Part shown: positions 1 through 8,863 of the stretch, one piece after another
Position numbering within the stretch: the stretch's first letter is position 1
Layout of the letters: each line of letters begins with the position of its first letter
From: Gammaproteobacteria bacterium
Lineage (GTDB): Bacteria; Pseudomonadota; Gammaproteobacteria; GCA-001735895
DNA length: 60,993 bases
Reading direction: 5' to 3'
Assembly (NCBI GenBank): GCA_024225395.1
Contig: JAAEMR010000009.1
Span: 1-60,993 of the forward strand
Notes under the pieces: model-generated
What the model saw: the letters and a program-made list of their open reading frames with translations, nothing else
Databases searched by the model: none
What the model was told of the DNA's origin: nothing
Program-made: the position numbers and the translations under genes

Positions 1-180
1 CCTGTGTATCGTCATAAGTGGTCAGCACTGGGCACACCTCATCGTCGTTTCGGAGGTTGCAACAAGAATATTCGGGCGAAGCCTTTCAAGGCACAGAGCG
101 ATGAGTATAAATCTTTAGAGTATTTCCTGATGGTAATGGCTAAAGGTGTCGAAGCTAACGGGCCTAGCTCTCGTAAATAG
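1..180 (+). CDS. soxA: C-terminal fragment, probably SoxA (sulfur-oxidation cytochrome c)
   Basis: An open frame enters from the left edge and ends at TAG 178-180, giving 59 residues. The sequence carries a GCNKNIRAKPF segment followed by a DEYKSLEYFL helix and ends in GPSSRK. This matches my memory of the C-terminal heme domain of SoxA, where a CNxxxRA(E/K)P motif supplies the cysteine near the heme and the protein ends with a helix and a short G-P-x-x-R-K-like tail. SoxA pairs with SoxX in the periplasm and conjugates thiosulfate to the SoxYZ carrier. Only the tail is visible, so neither the CxxCH motif nor the signal peptide can be checked. A terminator follows directly, so this is the last gene of its unit. 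Confidence 0.62.
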   Translation, partial: PVYRHKWSALGTPHRRFGGCNKNIRAKPFKAQSDEYKSLEYFLMVMAKGVEANGPSSRK

Positions 181-210
181 ATACTTATAATAATAAATAG
201 TAAAAATTTA

Positions 211-234
211 GCCCGGCTATATGCCGGGTTTTTT
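211..234 (+). terminator. Rho-independent terminator after the soxA-like gene
   Basis: A stem of GCCCGGC and GCCGGG with a short AT loop is followed by six T residues. It lies 30 bases after the stop of the SoxA-like frame and is oriented to end that transcript. Confidence 0.85.
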
Positions 235-390
235 ATGCATGGAAGCATTTATACCTGATGACCAGGGATGGTCAGAGAAGGTGCTTATGCATGGAAGCAT
301 TTATACCTGATGACCAGGGATGGTCAGAGAAGGTGCTTACGCATGGAAACATTTATACCTGATGACCAGGGATGCTCAAAGAGGCCGTGT
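235..390. repeat. Three tandem copies of a 52-bp unit with an AGGGAT palindrome
   Basis: Copies begin at 235, 287 and 339. The first two are identical; the third has several changes, including a mismatch in one palindrome arm (GGTCA to GCTCA). Each unit holds a small hairpin (ATGC, six bases, GCAT) and a larger one with arms TGACC and GGTCA around AGGGAT. The array fills the gap between the soxA-like terminator and mtaB. A related 95-bp array lies at the right end of the window; both share GTGCTTATGC and CCAGGGATGG. The 52-base period is not a multiple of three, so the array is unlikely to be coding. Confidence 0.9.
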
Positions 391-457
391 ATTGATAACA
401 TTTCTCTTTGTTATAGATTTTGATACCATGTCGCGTTATTTTTGAAAGTGCGATAAA

Positions 458-1747
458 GTGAAGGTCAATTTTCAGGCATTAGGTTGCCGTTTAAACGAAG
501 CAGAACTTGAAAGTTGGTCTAATGAATTTATTCAAAAAGGCCATCAGTTAACCCTGGATAGTACAGAAGCTGACCTGGTCGTGTTTAATTCCTGTGCAGT
601 GACCGCTGAGGCTGATCGAAAATCACGCAAACTGATTAACCGTATTCATAAATCAAACCCTCAATCAAAGCTGGTGGTAACAGGCTGCTATGCCAGTTTG
701 CAATCTGAAAAAGTTAAAAATCAACTAGGTGTGGATCTGGTTATCTCTAATCAGCAAAAGGATGAACTGGTCGATCTACTTCTAACACAGTTGAATATTC
801 CTTCTCATTCAACTCCCTTAACAGACCAGTCCAGTATTTTTGCTCGGGGAAAGCATCGTGCATTCATAAAAATTCAGGATGGATGCCGTTACCGTTGTAC
901 TTTTTGTATTGTGACGGTCGCCCGAGGAGCAGAAAGAAGTCGAGCCCAGCAGGATATTATTAATGAAATTAACAAACATCATCAACTGGGTGTGCAGGAA
1001 ATCGTTATCACTGGAGTCCATGTCGGGGGTTACGGTAGCGATACAGGCAGTAATTTATATGAGTTACTGAGTGAAATTATGGATAAAACCAGTATTCCCA
1101 GGATTCGACTTGCTTCAGTTGAACCATGGGATTTACCGGATAATTTTTTTGAGCTGTTCAAAGATGACCGCTTGATGCCGCATATGCACTTGCCACTGCA
1201 AAGTGGATCAGACAGTGTGTTACGGCGTATGGCAAGGCGCTGTAAAACTGCTGAGTTTACTCAAATCGTTGAAAAGGCCAGGACTGCTATTCCATTGTTT
1301 AATGTTACGACCGATATTATTGTTGGTTTTCCCGGTGAAACAGAAAGTGAGTGGAAACAATCATTAAATTTTGTCGAGCAAACTGGATTTGGGCATATGC
1401 ATGTTTTTAGCTACTCAAAACGTGATGGAACTAAAGCAGCAAATTTACCGGGACAAGTTACGAGTGATGTAAAAAAAGGAAGGTCCAGGCAGATGATCGA
1501 GCTATCAAAAGTGTTAAAGTTAAACGAACTTTCTAAACATATTGGTAGAGAGGATAAAGTGCTTTGGGAGCGAACGCTGAGCTCAGATTCCACAAAAATG
1601 AGTGGATACACTTCTCACTATCATAAAATCATTTCTAAGTCTTCCAGTAATGCGGTGGATAAAGTTGAATCAATACGGGTTGGGTTGATTGATAATAATC
1701 AGCTTACACTGTTGCAACAACCCGATTTTAAAATCGATTTAATGTAA
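458..1747 (+). CDS. mtaB: MtaB, tRNA t6A37 methylthiotransferase
   Basis: This radical-SAM enzyme adds a methylthio group to N6-threonylcarbamoyladenosine at position 37 of ANN-decoding tRNAs, giving ms2t6A. The N-terminal UPF0004 domain shows its three cluster cysteines, C10 (ALGCRLNEAE), C46 (NSCAV) and C77 (TGCYAS). The radical-SAM cluster is C143, C147 and C150 (DGCRYRCTFC). ALGCRLNEAE and the length (429 aa) fit MtaB better than MiaB or RimO. The start is GTG at 458; no better upstream ATG is seen. The gene stands alone, after the 52-bp repeat and before the LPS cluster. The C-terminal TRAM-like part after about residue 370 is weakly conserved by eye. Confidence 0.93.
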   Translation: MKVNFQALGCRLNEAELESWSNEFIQKGHQLTLDSTEADLVVFNSCAVTAEADRKSRKLINRIHKSNPQSKLVVTGCYASLQSEKVKNQLGVDLVISNQQKDELVDLLLTQLNIPSHSTPLTDQSSIFARGKHRAFIKIQDGCRYRCTFCIVTVARGAERSRAQQDIINEINKHHQLGVQEIVITGVHVGGYGSDTGSNLYELLSEIMDKTSIPRIRLASVEPWDLPDNFFELFKDDRLMPHMHLPLQSGSDSVLRRMARRCKTAEFTQIVEKARTAIPLFNVTTDIIVGFPGETESEWKQSLNFVEQTGFGHMHVFSYSKRDGTKAANLPGQVTSDVKKGRSRQMIELSKVLKLNELSKHIGREDKVLWERTLSSDSTKMSGYTSHYHKIISKSSSNAVDKVESIRVGLIDNNQLTLLQQPDFKIDLM

Positions 1748-1924
1748 CTCATGCTACTAGTGTAGCCTCTTCAGTATTATAGAAAATAACTTTAATAACC
1801 GGATAAAGTATAAAAATCAATGATCCTTTAAAATTAATTAGTTACCGTGTGCCAGGTATCAGTGCATGGTCATTAAATTGTGGGCTAAAGGGTTATAAAA
1901 TTACCATTAAATTATTAAACAAAT

Positions 1925-3154
1925 ATGTGGAAAGATAGTACTCAAGGTTCAGAAACAATCTTTAAATTTTTGCTGGGTTTTGCCTTTGCCTCTTTATTTT
2001 TTAGACATGGGCTTATGCATTTTGTAGCATTTTTATTTATCCTTGCGCTGATTTTTTATCGGCCGAGATTACCCTGGATTGCTCCATTCTGGTGGATGTT
2101 AGGGTTTATAATTTGGGAGTGGACTAGCAACTGGATCGGTCCATATCCAGGAAAAGGAGTTGAAGGCGGTGGAATTGGTTATCACTTCCTCTTTATGTTT
2201 ATTCCTTTAAGTCTAACTGTTATCAGTCAGTTTGTGCTATTAGTTGGTGTCTCTATTGGTGCAGTAGCATCTGCTGCTCTTATCTGGACTCAGGCTTTTA
2301 TGGGGGTCGATGTAACGGCTGCTCCATGGCGTATAGATTGGGAGGGTGGTAGGCCCTTTAATATTAGACCACCAGGTTTTAATACTAGACCCTGGGAGAC
2401 TCAATTTATTCATAGTTTGGTTTTTATCAGTATTATGCCTTACCTGGTTTGGAAGAAAGTTCATACCTGGTTTTTAGTTCTGGCTTTATTCAGTGGTGTG
2501 ATTTTACCGCAAATACGGGCTGTTATTGCTGCATTTTTTAGTGCAACAAGCCTTCATGTGATCTTTTTAAATAAGTCAGTAAATAAGAAAAGTATCGTAA
2601 GGAACCTGGTTGTTTTGAGTATTATTACGTTAATGAGTATTTCTGTAATGGCTTTTCTAAATCCTGCCTTTACCAAGCAACTGAAGAGTGGAAATGGTCG
2701 AGATAAAATATTTGTCGCCAGCTTTGAAATTTTCAAGCAGTACCCTCACACAGGATTAGGTGGTGGCGAATACTTTAAACAGCACTACCGTCAATCCTGG
2801 AAAGACCTGGGTTGGCATGATGAAAATAAACCTGCAGTATTAGAAGTGGATATTGGACATGCTCATAATGATGCTCTCATGTTACTTGTCCATCATGGTT
2901 GGCCGGCATTATTTTTATGGACGGCTTTTATTCTTCATTGCCTGTTGTTTGTGTGGAAACATGGTTCTAACCGGGAGCGAACGATTTTTGTGTCGCTAGT
3001 GGTCATGCACCATATTGCCGGGCTTGCTGAATCTTATTTAGATTACAGTAATACCACGTATGCTGTATTCCTCTGCTATGGTCTGGCTCTGCATGGGCCG
3101 ATTAAACGGTGGCAACAGAGTAAACAAAGTCCAATGCCGAGTGAAAGTGTATGA
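1925..3154 (+). CDS. O-antigen ligase-like membrane protein (WaaL/Wzy_C family)
   Basis: A 409-residue polytopic inner-membrane protein with about ten hydrophobic segments and a large periplasmic loop around residues 240-330. The loop ends in GHAHNDALMLLVHHGW, the H-N-x-x-L type motif of the Wzy_C domain found in O-antigen ligases and polymerases. Such proteins transfer undecaprenyl-linked glycan to the lipid A core, or polymerise it. The neighbours are glycosyltransferases and hldE, which favours a role in core or short O-chain assembly. Ligase and polymerase cannot be told apart by sequence here. It is probably the first gene of a unit with the GT4 and GT2 genes downstream. Confidence 0.75.
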   Translation: MWKDSTQGSETIFKFLLGFAFASLFFRHGLMHFVAFLFILALIFYRPRLPWIAPFWWMLGFIIWEWTSNWIGPYPGKGVEGGGIGYHFLFMFIPLSLTVISQFVLLVGVSIGAVASAALIWTQAFMGVDVTAAPWRIDWEGGRPFNIRPPGFNTRPWETQFIHSLVFISIMPYLVWKKVHTWFLVLALFSGVILPQIRAVIAAFFSATSLHVIFLNKSVNKKSIVRNLVVLSIITLMSISVMAFLNPAFTKQLKSGNGRDKIFVASFEIFKQYPHTGLGGGEYFKQHYRQSWKDLGWHDENKPAVLEVDIGHAHNDALMLLVHHGWPALFLWTAFILHCLLFVWKHGSNRERTIFVSLVVMHHIAGLAESYLDYSNTTYAVFLCYGLALHGPIKRWQQSKQSPMPSESV

Positions 3155-3197
3155 TGCTTTTTTTTCCGTTATATATTGATGTAAGCCCGTTAGCGCA

Positions 3198-4325
3198 GTG
3201 AATCAAAATAATAACAATATCATTATCTTTCGAAAAAGGGTTTTACCTTATTCTGAGACATTTATAGCTGATCAAGGTAGGTATTTATCAAAATATCGTG
3301 CTATTTTTACCGGGTTCAACCTTGATCAAAGCGGGTTAACTTTATTGCAATCTTCGCCTCGCCGGGTACTTGAAGAATTAAGCTATTTTCACGGGCTGCA
3401 CAAGCTGTTATTTAGATCCGGTTTTTCAGTGAAAAGCCGCTGGCTAAATAGTTTAATTGATGATAATCCTAAACTTATTCATGCCCACTTCCTGAATGAT
3501 GGTTTGGATGCAATTACTTTGGCTCGGCGGCTGAATATTCCAGCAGTAACAACTCTACATGGCCATGATATTACTAAGCCCAGGCAATCAAGGCGGCTAA
3601 TTAACGATGGGAAAGTTTTTTTTACAGGCATCGATAAGGTCATCGCTGTTTCTGATTACATCGCTCAACATGCATTAGCAAAGGGTTGTCCTGAAAATAA
3701 GTTAGTTAAGCATTCAATTGGTATCGATCTGGAACGTTTCAGCCTGGAAAAATCAGAATCAAAACAACCAAGTTTATTATTCGTAGGAAGGCTGGTCGAA
3801 AAAAAGGGTTGTACTTATCTGTTACAGGCAATGCATCAACTGAAAAAAAAATATAATGAATTATCTCTGACCATAGTAGGGGATGGAAAACTAAAGGAAA
3901 GTCTACAGAGTCAGTCAACAGAGCTGGAATTGAATGTGAATTTTGTCGGAAAACAAAGTGCGCAGCAAATAAAAAAGTGGTTATCAAAAAGCTGGCTATT
4001 TGTAGCGCCAAGTGTGACCGCTGATAATGGCGATGCAGAAGGATTAGGAATGGTATTTCTTGAAGCCCAGGCTCTTTACACGCCCGTGGTAAGCTTTCGT
4101 AGTGGTGGTATTGTAGAGGCTATTGAAGATGAAAAAACAGGGCTATTGTGTGATGAAAAAGACGTTCTGTCACTGGCAGATAATATTGATGTATTACTGT
4201 CCAATGAAAGTTTACGAAAAAAAATGGGACAGCAGGGCAGAGAAAGAGTAGAAAGATATTTTGATGTTAGAAAACAATGTAAAATTCTAGAATCAATTTA
4301 TGATGATGTCTGTGCTCAGAGTTAA
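3198..4325 (+). CDS. Glycosyltransferase family 4 (GT-B fold)
   Basis: A 375-residue cytoplasmic GT-B enzyme. The N-terminal acceptor lobe holds HAHFLNDGLD and TTLHGHDIT. The C-terminal nucleotide-sugar lobe holds LLFVGRLVEKKG and the EGLGMVFLEAQA segment (E-x7-E) that binds the donor in GT4 enzymes. GTG at 3198 is the first reasonable start and places the N-terminus right before the first beta strand (IIIFRKR). It sits 43 bases after the ligase-like gene and 2 bases before the GT2 gene, so the three are likely co-transcribed. Colanic-acid-type WcaL relatives share the YSETFI segment. Donor and acceptor sugars are unknown. Confidence 0.85.
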   Translation: MNQNNNNIIIFRKRVLPYSETFIADQGRYLSKYRAIFTGFNLDQSGLTLLQSSPRRVLEELSYFHGLHKLLFRSGFSVKSRWLNSLIDDNPKLIHAHFLNDGLDAITLARRLNIPAVTTLHGHDITKPRQSRRLINDGKVFFTGIDKVIAVSDYIAQHALAKGCPENKLVKHSIGIDLERFSLEKSESKQPSLLFVGRLVEKKGCTYLLQAMHQLKKKYNELSLTIVGDGKLKESLQSQSTELELNVNFVGKQSAQQIKKWLSKSWLFVAPSVTADNGDAEGLGMVFLEAQALYTPVVSFRSGGIVEAIEDEKTGLLCDEKDVLSLADNIDVLLSNESLRKKMGQQGRERVERYFDVRKQCKILESIYDDVCAQS

Positions 4326-4327
4326 CT

Positions 4328-5134
4328 ATGTTTGCTTCCGTTATTTTTACTACTTATAACCATCCGAAGTGGCTGGAAAAAACCTTGTGGGGTTTTTCAG
4401 TTCAAAGTTACCGGGATTTCGAAATAATCATTGCTGATGATGGGTCCAATGATGAAACTAGAAAAATCATCGAGAAAGTTAAAGCAGGGATAAGTATTCC
4501 CGTAAAACATATCTGGCACCCCGATGAAGGATTCCAGAAATGCAAAATAATGAATAAGGCGATTTCTGCAAGTGAGGGAGAGTACCTTATTTTTACCGAT
4601 GGTGACTGCATACCTCATCCGGACTTTGTTAAAAATCATGTGGAGTTATCTGAACCAAATTGTTTTTTATCGGGTGGTTACTTCAAATTACCGCTTGATG
4701 TCTCTCGTCAAATCACTCAGCAGGATATTGAACAACATAAAGCAACTTCCCCTGGCTGGCTGTTAAAGCAGGGCGTACCTTTTACATTGAAAATATCAAA
4801 GTTATTTTCCCATCCTGTTTGGGGGCGTATATTAGATGCGCTAACTACAACACGAGCAACCTGGAATGGTCACAGTGCCTCTACCTGGAAAAAACATGCC
4901 GTTGAAACCAATGGTTTTGATGAAAGGATGCAATACGGGGGGCAGGATCGCGAGTTTGGTGAAAGATTAATGAACATGGGTCTGAAAAAGAAACAGGTTC
5001 GTTACCGCTGTAGCTGTGTTCACCTCGATCATGGTCGCGGTTATGCCAAACCCGAGTCGATAGCCAAAAATAAAAAAATACGTAAACTTACCCGGAAGAA
5101 TAAAGTGGTTAGAACTGAGTTTGGGATTGAGTAA
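4328..5134 (+). CDS. Glycosyltransferase family 2 (GT-A fold)
   Basis: A 268-residue soluble transferase. The N-terminal GT-A domain shows SVIFTTYNHPKWLE, the nucleotide-binding ADDGSND and the DxD-like TDGDCIPH near residue 93. A C-terminal galactosyltransferase-like segment (GGQDREFGERL) resembles the Glyco_transf_7C region of two-part chondroitin/KfoC-type enzymes. It begins 2 bases after the GT4 stop, so translation is probably coupled. It likely adds one sugar to the LPS core or O-unit; specificity cannot be read. Confidence 0.86.
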   Translation: MFASVIFTTYNHPKWLEKTLWGFSVQSYRDFEIIIADDGSNDETRKIIEKVKAGISIPVKHIWHPDEGFQKCKIMNKAISASEGEYLIFTDGDCIPHPDFVKNHVELSEPNCFLSGGYFKLPLDVSRQITQQDIEQHKATSPGWLLKQGVPFTLKISKLFSHPVWGRILDALTTTRATWNGHSASTWKKHAVETNGFDERMQYGGQDREFGERLMNMGLKKKQVRYRCSCVHLDHGRGYAKPESIAKNKKIRKLTRKNKVVRTEFGIE

Positions 5135-5164
5135 TCGAGTTGTTTTTGTAGCGTTTTAGATAGC

Positions 5165-5193
5165 TTTTACCTTTAATTAAAGTTGACTATAAT
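5165..5193 (+). promoter_or_regulatory. Candidate sigma-70 promoter for hldE
   Basis: TTTTAC at 5165 and a perfect TATAAT at 5188 are separated by 17 bases, 40 bases before the hldE start. The -35 is a poor match, the -10 is consensus. This would let hldE be expressed apart from the glycosyltransferases upstream. Confidence 0.5.
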
Positions 5194-5232
5194 GAATCCG
5201 CTAACACATTTATCTAAAGTATTTAAACCAAT

Positions 5233-6648
5233 ATGAATCTAAATTTTTCCGATACGACTGTACTAGTTGTGGGTGATGTTATGCTGGATAGTTACTGGCA
5301 GGGTAGTACGGAAAGAGTTTCTCCGGAAGCCCCGGTTCCAGTCGTTCGAGTCAACGATATGTCCTGGCGAGTGGGTGGCTCAGGGAATGTTGCAGTGAAT
5401 GTCACTTCTCTGGGAGCCAGAGCCCATTTACTGGCACTGATGGGAGATGACGCTAATGGTCTGCAGTTGGCTAAGTTATTAGAACAGTCCGATATCGATA
5501 ACCATTGCATTATCGATCACCGCATACCGACGACGAATAAACTGCGTGTTTTGTCGCAGCATCAGCAATTGATTCGACTTGATTTTGAGCAGCTTATCCA
5601 GAATTTAGATATTCAGGCCATGCTGGCAAGCTACGAAACATTGTTGGCCTCATCTAATGTAGTGGTTCTGTCCGATTATGGAAAAGGCTTGATGGAACAG
5701 CCTCTACCTTTTATCGAGCTGGCCAATAACACCAACACTCCCGTTTTAATCGATCCCAAAAAGAAACAGTTTTCAAATTATTCTGGAGCATATTTATTAA
5801 CACCAAACCAGAAGGAGATGGAGGCTGTTATCGGCCCCTGGCATGACCGTGCAGATTTAATTAATAAAACTGCAAAAGTGATTGATGAATGTAATCTAGC
5901 TGGCATGCTGGTAACACAGGGTGGAGAAGGCATGACTCTGGTAATGAAAGATAATAGTGCTGACCATTTTCCGGCACACGCACAGGAAGTTTATGATGTT
6001 ACGGGTGCAGGAGATACCGTGATAGCGTCTTTAGCGACGGGTCTGGGAAGTGGCATGTCGATTCAGGATGCAGTTTTTCTCTCCTGCAAAGCTGCTGGCA
6101 TTGTCGTTGGCCGAATGGGAACGTCTTCAGTGTCAGTCGAAGATTTACAGAACCTGGAACGTACCAGCTCAAACAAGTTATCACCGATTCTTCAAAAGAT
6201 AATCAATAAGAAAGACATTAGTTCGACTATCGAGTTTTATAAAAAGCAGGGTAAAAAAATTGTTTTTACTAATGGTTGTTTTGATTTGTTGCATGCAGGC
6301 CATGTTCGTTACCTGGAAAAAGCGTCTGCTTTGGGTGATGTACTGATCGTTGCTGTGAACAGTGATGATTCAGTCACGAAGTTGAAAGGTGAAAGTCGAC
6401 CTATCAATCTATTGCAGGACAGGATGGAATTACTGGCAGGACTGGCTTCGGTAGATCTGGTAGTCGATTTTTCGGAGGAGACACCGGCAAACCTGGTGTG
6501 TGCAATACAGCCCGATATTCTGGTCAAAGGTGGTGATTATCAGGTTGATCAGATAGCAGGTAGAGAATGCGCGGGAGAAGTAATTTTAATAGACTTTGTA
6601 AAAGGAAAGTCGAGCAGTAATGTGGTCAAAAAAATACGGCAGCTATAA
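5233..6648 (+). CDS. hldE: HldE, bifunctional heptose-7-P kinase / heptose-1-P adenylyltransferase
   Basis: Makes ADP-heptose for the LPS inner core: D-glycero-D-manno-heptose 7-phosphate is phosphorylated at C1 and, after GmhB, adenylylated. Residues 1 to about 320 are a PfkB/ribokinase domain with the GGSGNVAVN segment and the catalytic DVTGAGDT motif. Residues 340-471 are a nucleotidyltransferase domain with FTNGCFDLLHAGH (HxGH). At 471 aa it is full length. Start ATG 5233. Only 3 bases separate it from the next gene. With gmhA at 10253 the window supplies two of the three ADP-heptose enzymes; gmhB and hldD are not seen. Confidence 0.97.
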   Translation: MNLNFSDTTVLVVGDVMLDSYWQGSTERVSPEAPVPVVRVNDMSWRVGGSGNVAVNVTSLGARAHLLALMGDDANGLQLAKLLEQSDIDNHCIIDHRIPTTNKLRVLSQHQQLIRLDFEQLIQNLDIQAMLASYETLLASSNVVVLSDYGKGLMEQPLPFIELANNTNTPVLIDPKKKQFSNYSGAYLLTPNQKEMEAVIGPWHDRADLINKTAKVIDECNLAGMLVTQGGEGMTLVMKDNSADHFPAHAQEVYDVTGAGDTVIASLATGLGSGMSIQDAVFLSCKAAGIVVGRMGTSSVSVEDLQNLERTSSNKLSPILQKIINKKDISSTIEFYKKQGKKIVFTNGCFDLLHAGHVRYLEKASALGDVLIVAVNSDDSVTKLKGESRPINLLQDRMELLAGLASVDLVVDFSEETPANLVCAIQPDILVKGGDYQVDQIAGRECAGEVILIDFVKGKSSSNVVKKIRQL

Positions 6649-6651
6649 CTC

Positions 6652-7746
6652 ATGAAAGTCCTTTTTGATGCAAAGAATATTTATTATTTGCCCCAATACT
6701 CACCAGTTATTGATGCTTTGTTAAGCCGGGGACATCAATGCGAGTGCATCGCCTACGAAGATAAAAATGATAAGTCCAGTTTCAATTTGGAAAAAATTTC
6801 TGATCTTAAGGTGAAGTTAAAATGGGTAGCCGATGAAGATGCGGCATTGAATTATTATCTACAGCAGAAGCCAGACTGGATTTTTTTTGGCAATCAATTT
6901 TCCGAACTGGATAAAGTGCATCAATTCAGTAAAACGGCTCAACTCGGTCATGGTGTCGGGCCTAAAAATAGTTATTACAGTAAGTCCAATACTCCTATGA
7001 CTGTTCGTTTTATTGAAGGAGCTGAACGACTGCGAAAAATTCAGGCTCAATTTCCTGATGATCAGTTTGTACAGGTCGGATATAGTAAACTTGACCCGTT
7101 GTTTTCATCTGCTATGAAAGGCCTTGATATCAAAAAATTGGGGCTTGACCCAAATAAAAAAACAATTCTTTACGCGCCTACTTTTAATCCGAGTTCTATC
7201 GAGAGTTTCCCTGATAACTGGCCTGAATATTTTCCAGATTTGAATATTTTAATTAAGGCCCACGCTTTTAGCTGGCAGCGCAAACAGTATCGAGGCCAAC
7301 GTAGGAAACTTAATAAGTGGGCCAGATATGACAATACTTATGTAGCATTGAGTAGTGAGATTTCCTTACTGCCATTTATGATATCTGCTGATTTACTGGT
7401 GAGTGAAGCGTCATCGACCCTGTTTGAGTTTGTTGCGTTAGACAAACCAGTAATTGTTTGTGATTTTTATTTTCTCAAGTGGTTTTACCGGGGACCTTTC
7501 AGATACAGATTTGAGCGACGCTTTAAAATAGACAATGTGCATTACCGGGATATTGGGGTACACGTTGAAAATTATGGACAATTAAAGTCAGCTGTAATTC
7601 AGCAACTTGAAAATCCACAGCAGTTTCATCAACAGCGAATGACGATGACTGAAAAGCATATTGGTCCAACTGATGGTAAAGTGTCACAGCGTATCGTTGA
7701 TTATCTGGAGTCAAACCTGGCAGGTGTAATCCCAATCAATGACTGA
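6652..7746 (+). CDS. CDP-glycerol glycerophosphotransferase-like protein
   Basis: A 364-residue protein with a GT-B-like layout. Features typical of the Glyphos_transf family are HGVGPKNSYY, the ILYAPTFNPSS strand and SEASSTLFEFVALDKPVIVCDF near residues 246-268. Family members move glycerol-phosphate or other polyol-phosphates from CDP carriers onto teichoic acids, or onto LPS and capsule in Gram-negatives. It starts 3 bases after hldE and is probably in the same transcript. The LicC-like cytidylyltransferase at 7987 could make a CDP donor, but on the other strand. Substrate unknown; a plain sugar transferase remains possible. Confidence 0.7.
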   Translation: MKVLFDAKNIYYLPQYSPVIDALLSRGHQCECIAYEDKNDKSSFNLEKISDLKVKLKWVADEDAALNYYLQQKPDWIFFGNQFSELDKVHQFSKTAQLGHGVGPKNSYYSKSNTPMTVRFIEGAERLRKIQAQFPDDQFVQVGYSKLDPLFSSAMKGLDIKKLGLDPNKKTILYAPTFNPSSIESFPDNWPEYFPDLNILIKAHAFSWQRKQYRGQRRKLNKWARYDNTYVALSSEISLLPFMISADLLVSEASSTLFEFVALDKPVIVCDFYFLKWFYRGPFRYRFERRFKIDNVHYRDIGVHVENYGQLKSAVIQQLENPQQFHQQRMTMTEKHIGPTDGKVSQRIVDYLESNLAGVIPIND

Positions 7747-7986
7747 TTAGAGTAATGGCCTGGCTATTTATTTGCTCTACTATTCAATATTTACCACCTG
7801 TAGTTCGTCTGTATCCACCATTAGGTGATACTCTGATTACAGCCTAAAAAGATATCGCCGATTTTGTGAATAAGAAATTTTCCCCCTTTCAGCTGGATAA
7901 TTTTGCCACTGACAGGCTGACAATATATATTCAGGCTATGAATGGCATTGTTTCGTATGTACTTTGTTATACCGAGGAAATCAGCG

Positions 7987-8730
7987 CTAGAAAATATTTT
8001 TAGTGATAGCCTGTTTCATTTGCTCGATATCCGGATGGAAATCCATCTCCCCCCAGTCATGTTGGTCGATTATTAGCGGGTTTATAGTTTCATTTTGTAA
8101 TGCCAGGCTATTAAAAATTTCCAGCCAGAAAGCATCACGAGAAGTATCTTCTTTAATCAATCCGAGTAAATGTCGTTGAAACAGGCTTCTACTTTCTTCT
8201 CCAGAGAGCCTAACAAGTCCAACTGATTCAGCGTTGGTTTTTTCAACTTCAATTTTCTTTGATATCCTGTTGATTGTGTCACCCTGAATACAGACTTTCA
8301 TATCATCATCATCGTAATGATCTTTATAATCAATCGTGACATAGATGCCGTCATCCATTGGTGCAGTTATTTTTTCGAAGACCCCGGGTTTATAGATGTT
8401 GTCCCCATTGGTAATAATAAAATCCCTGTCCATGAAATGATGATGAGTACACCATAGAGACATCAGGTTATTACTCACGTCATAAAACGGGTTATAGACG
8501 CAATGAATATTGCCTGATTGATTATATTCCTCGGCTTTTTGTTCAATATGTTCATTTTTGTACCCGGTAATGATATAAATTTGGGAGATTTTATCATTCT
8601 CGAGTGCCAGCGTGAGCTGCTTGTCCAGTAAAGTACTGCCATCTCCGAGGTCCAGTAAGGATTTTGGTATATCTTTGGTTAAAGGATACATGCGTCGGCC
8701 GGTACCTGCCGCGAGGATGAACAAATTCAT
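7987..8730 (-). CDS. LicC-like nucleotidyltransferase (phosphocholine/sugar-phosphate type)
   Basis: A 247-residue NTP-transferase. The nucleotide loop LAAGTGRRMYPLT is followed by PKSLLDLGDGSTLLDKQL, and YNPFYDVSNNLMSLW with TNGDNIY further on supply base- and metal-binding residues. The YDVSNN-x-x-SLW pattern is characteristic of LicC-like phosphocholine cytidylyltransferases and related enzymes, not of RmlA or GlmU. It would produce a CDP- or UDP-activated headgroup for LPS decoration. No choline kinase or LicD transferase is seen here, so choline is not established. It is divergent from the YrbL-like gene, with a 130-base shared upstream region. Confidence 0.72.
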   Translation of the reverse strand: MNLFILAAGTGRRMYPLTKDIPKSLLDLGDGSTLLDKQLTLALENDKISQIYIITGYKNEHIEQKAEEYNQSGNIHCVYNPFYDVSNNLMSLWCTHHHFMDRDFIITNGDNIYKPGVFEKITAPMDDGIYVTIDYKDHYDDDDMKVCIQGDTINRISKKIEVEKTNAESVGLVRLSGEESRSLFQRHLLGLIKEDTSRDAFWLEIFNSLALQNETINPLIIDQHDWGEMDFHPDIEQMKQAITKNIF

Positions 8731-8863
8731 GAAAGCCCTGTTAGATCATTTGATTAGAATTCAGACATAATAGCGCATCATTAATAGAGATTCAGAAAAA
8801 AAGTGGTAATTGAAGACAACGGGCGAGAGCGGTTTAAACAGGCTAGTCTGACTTATAAAAGAT

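Noticed and set aside
235-390. CRISPR array
   Set aside because: The repeats are adjacent with no variable spacers, and no cas gene is present.
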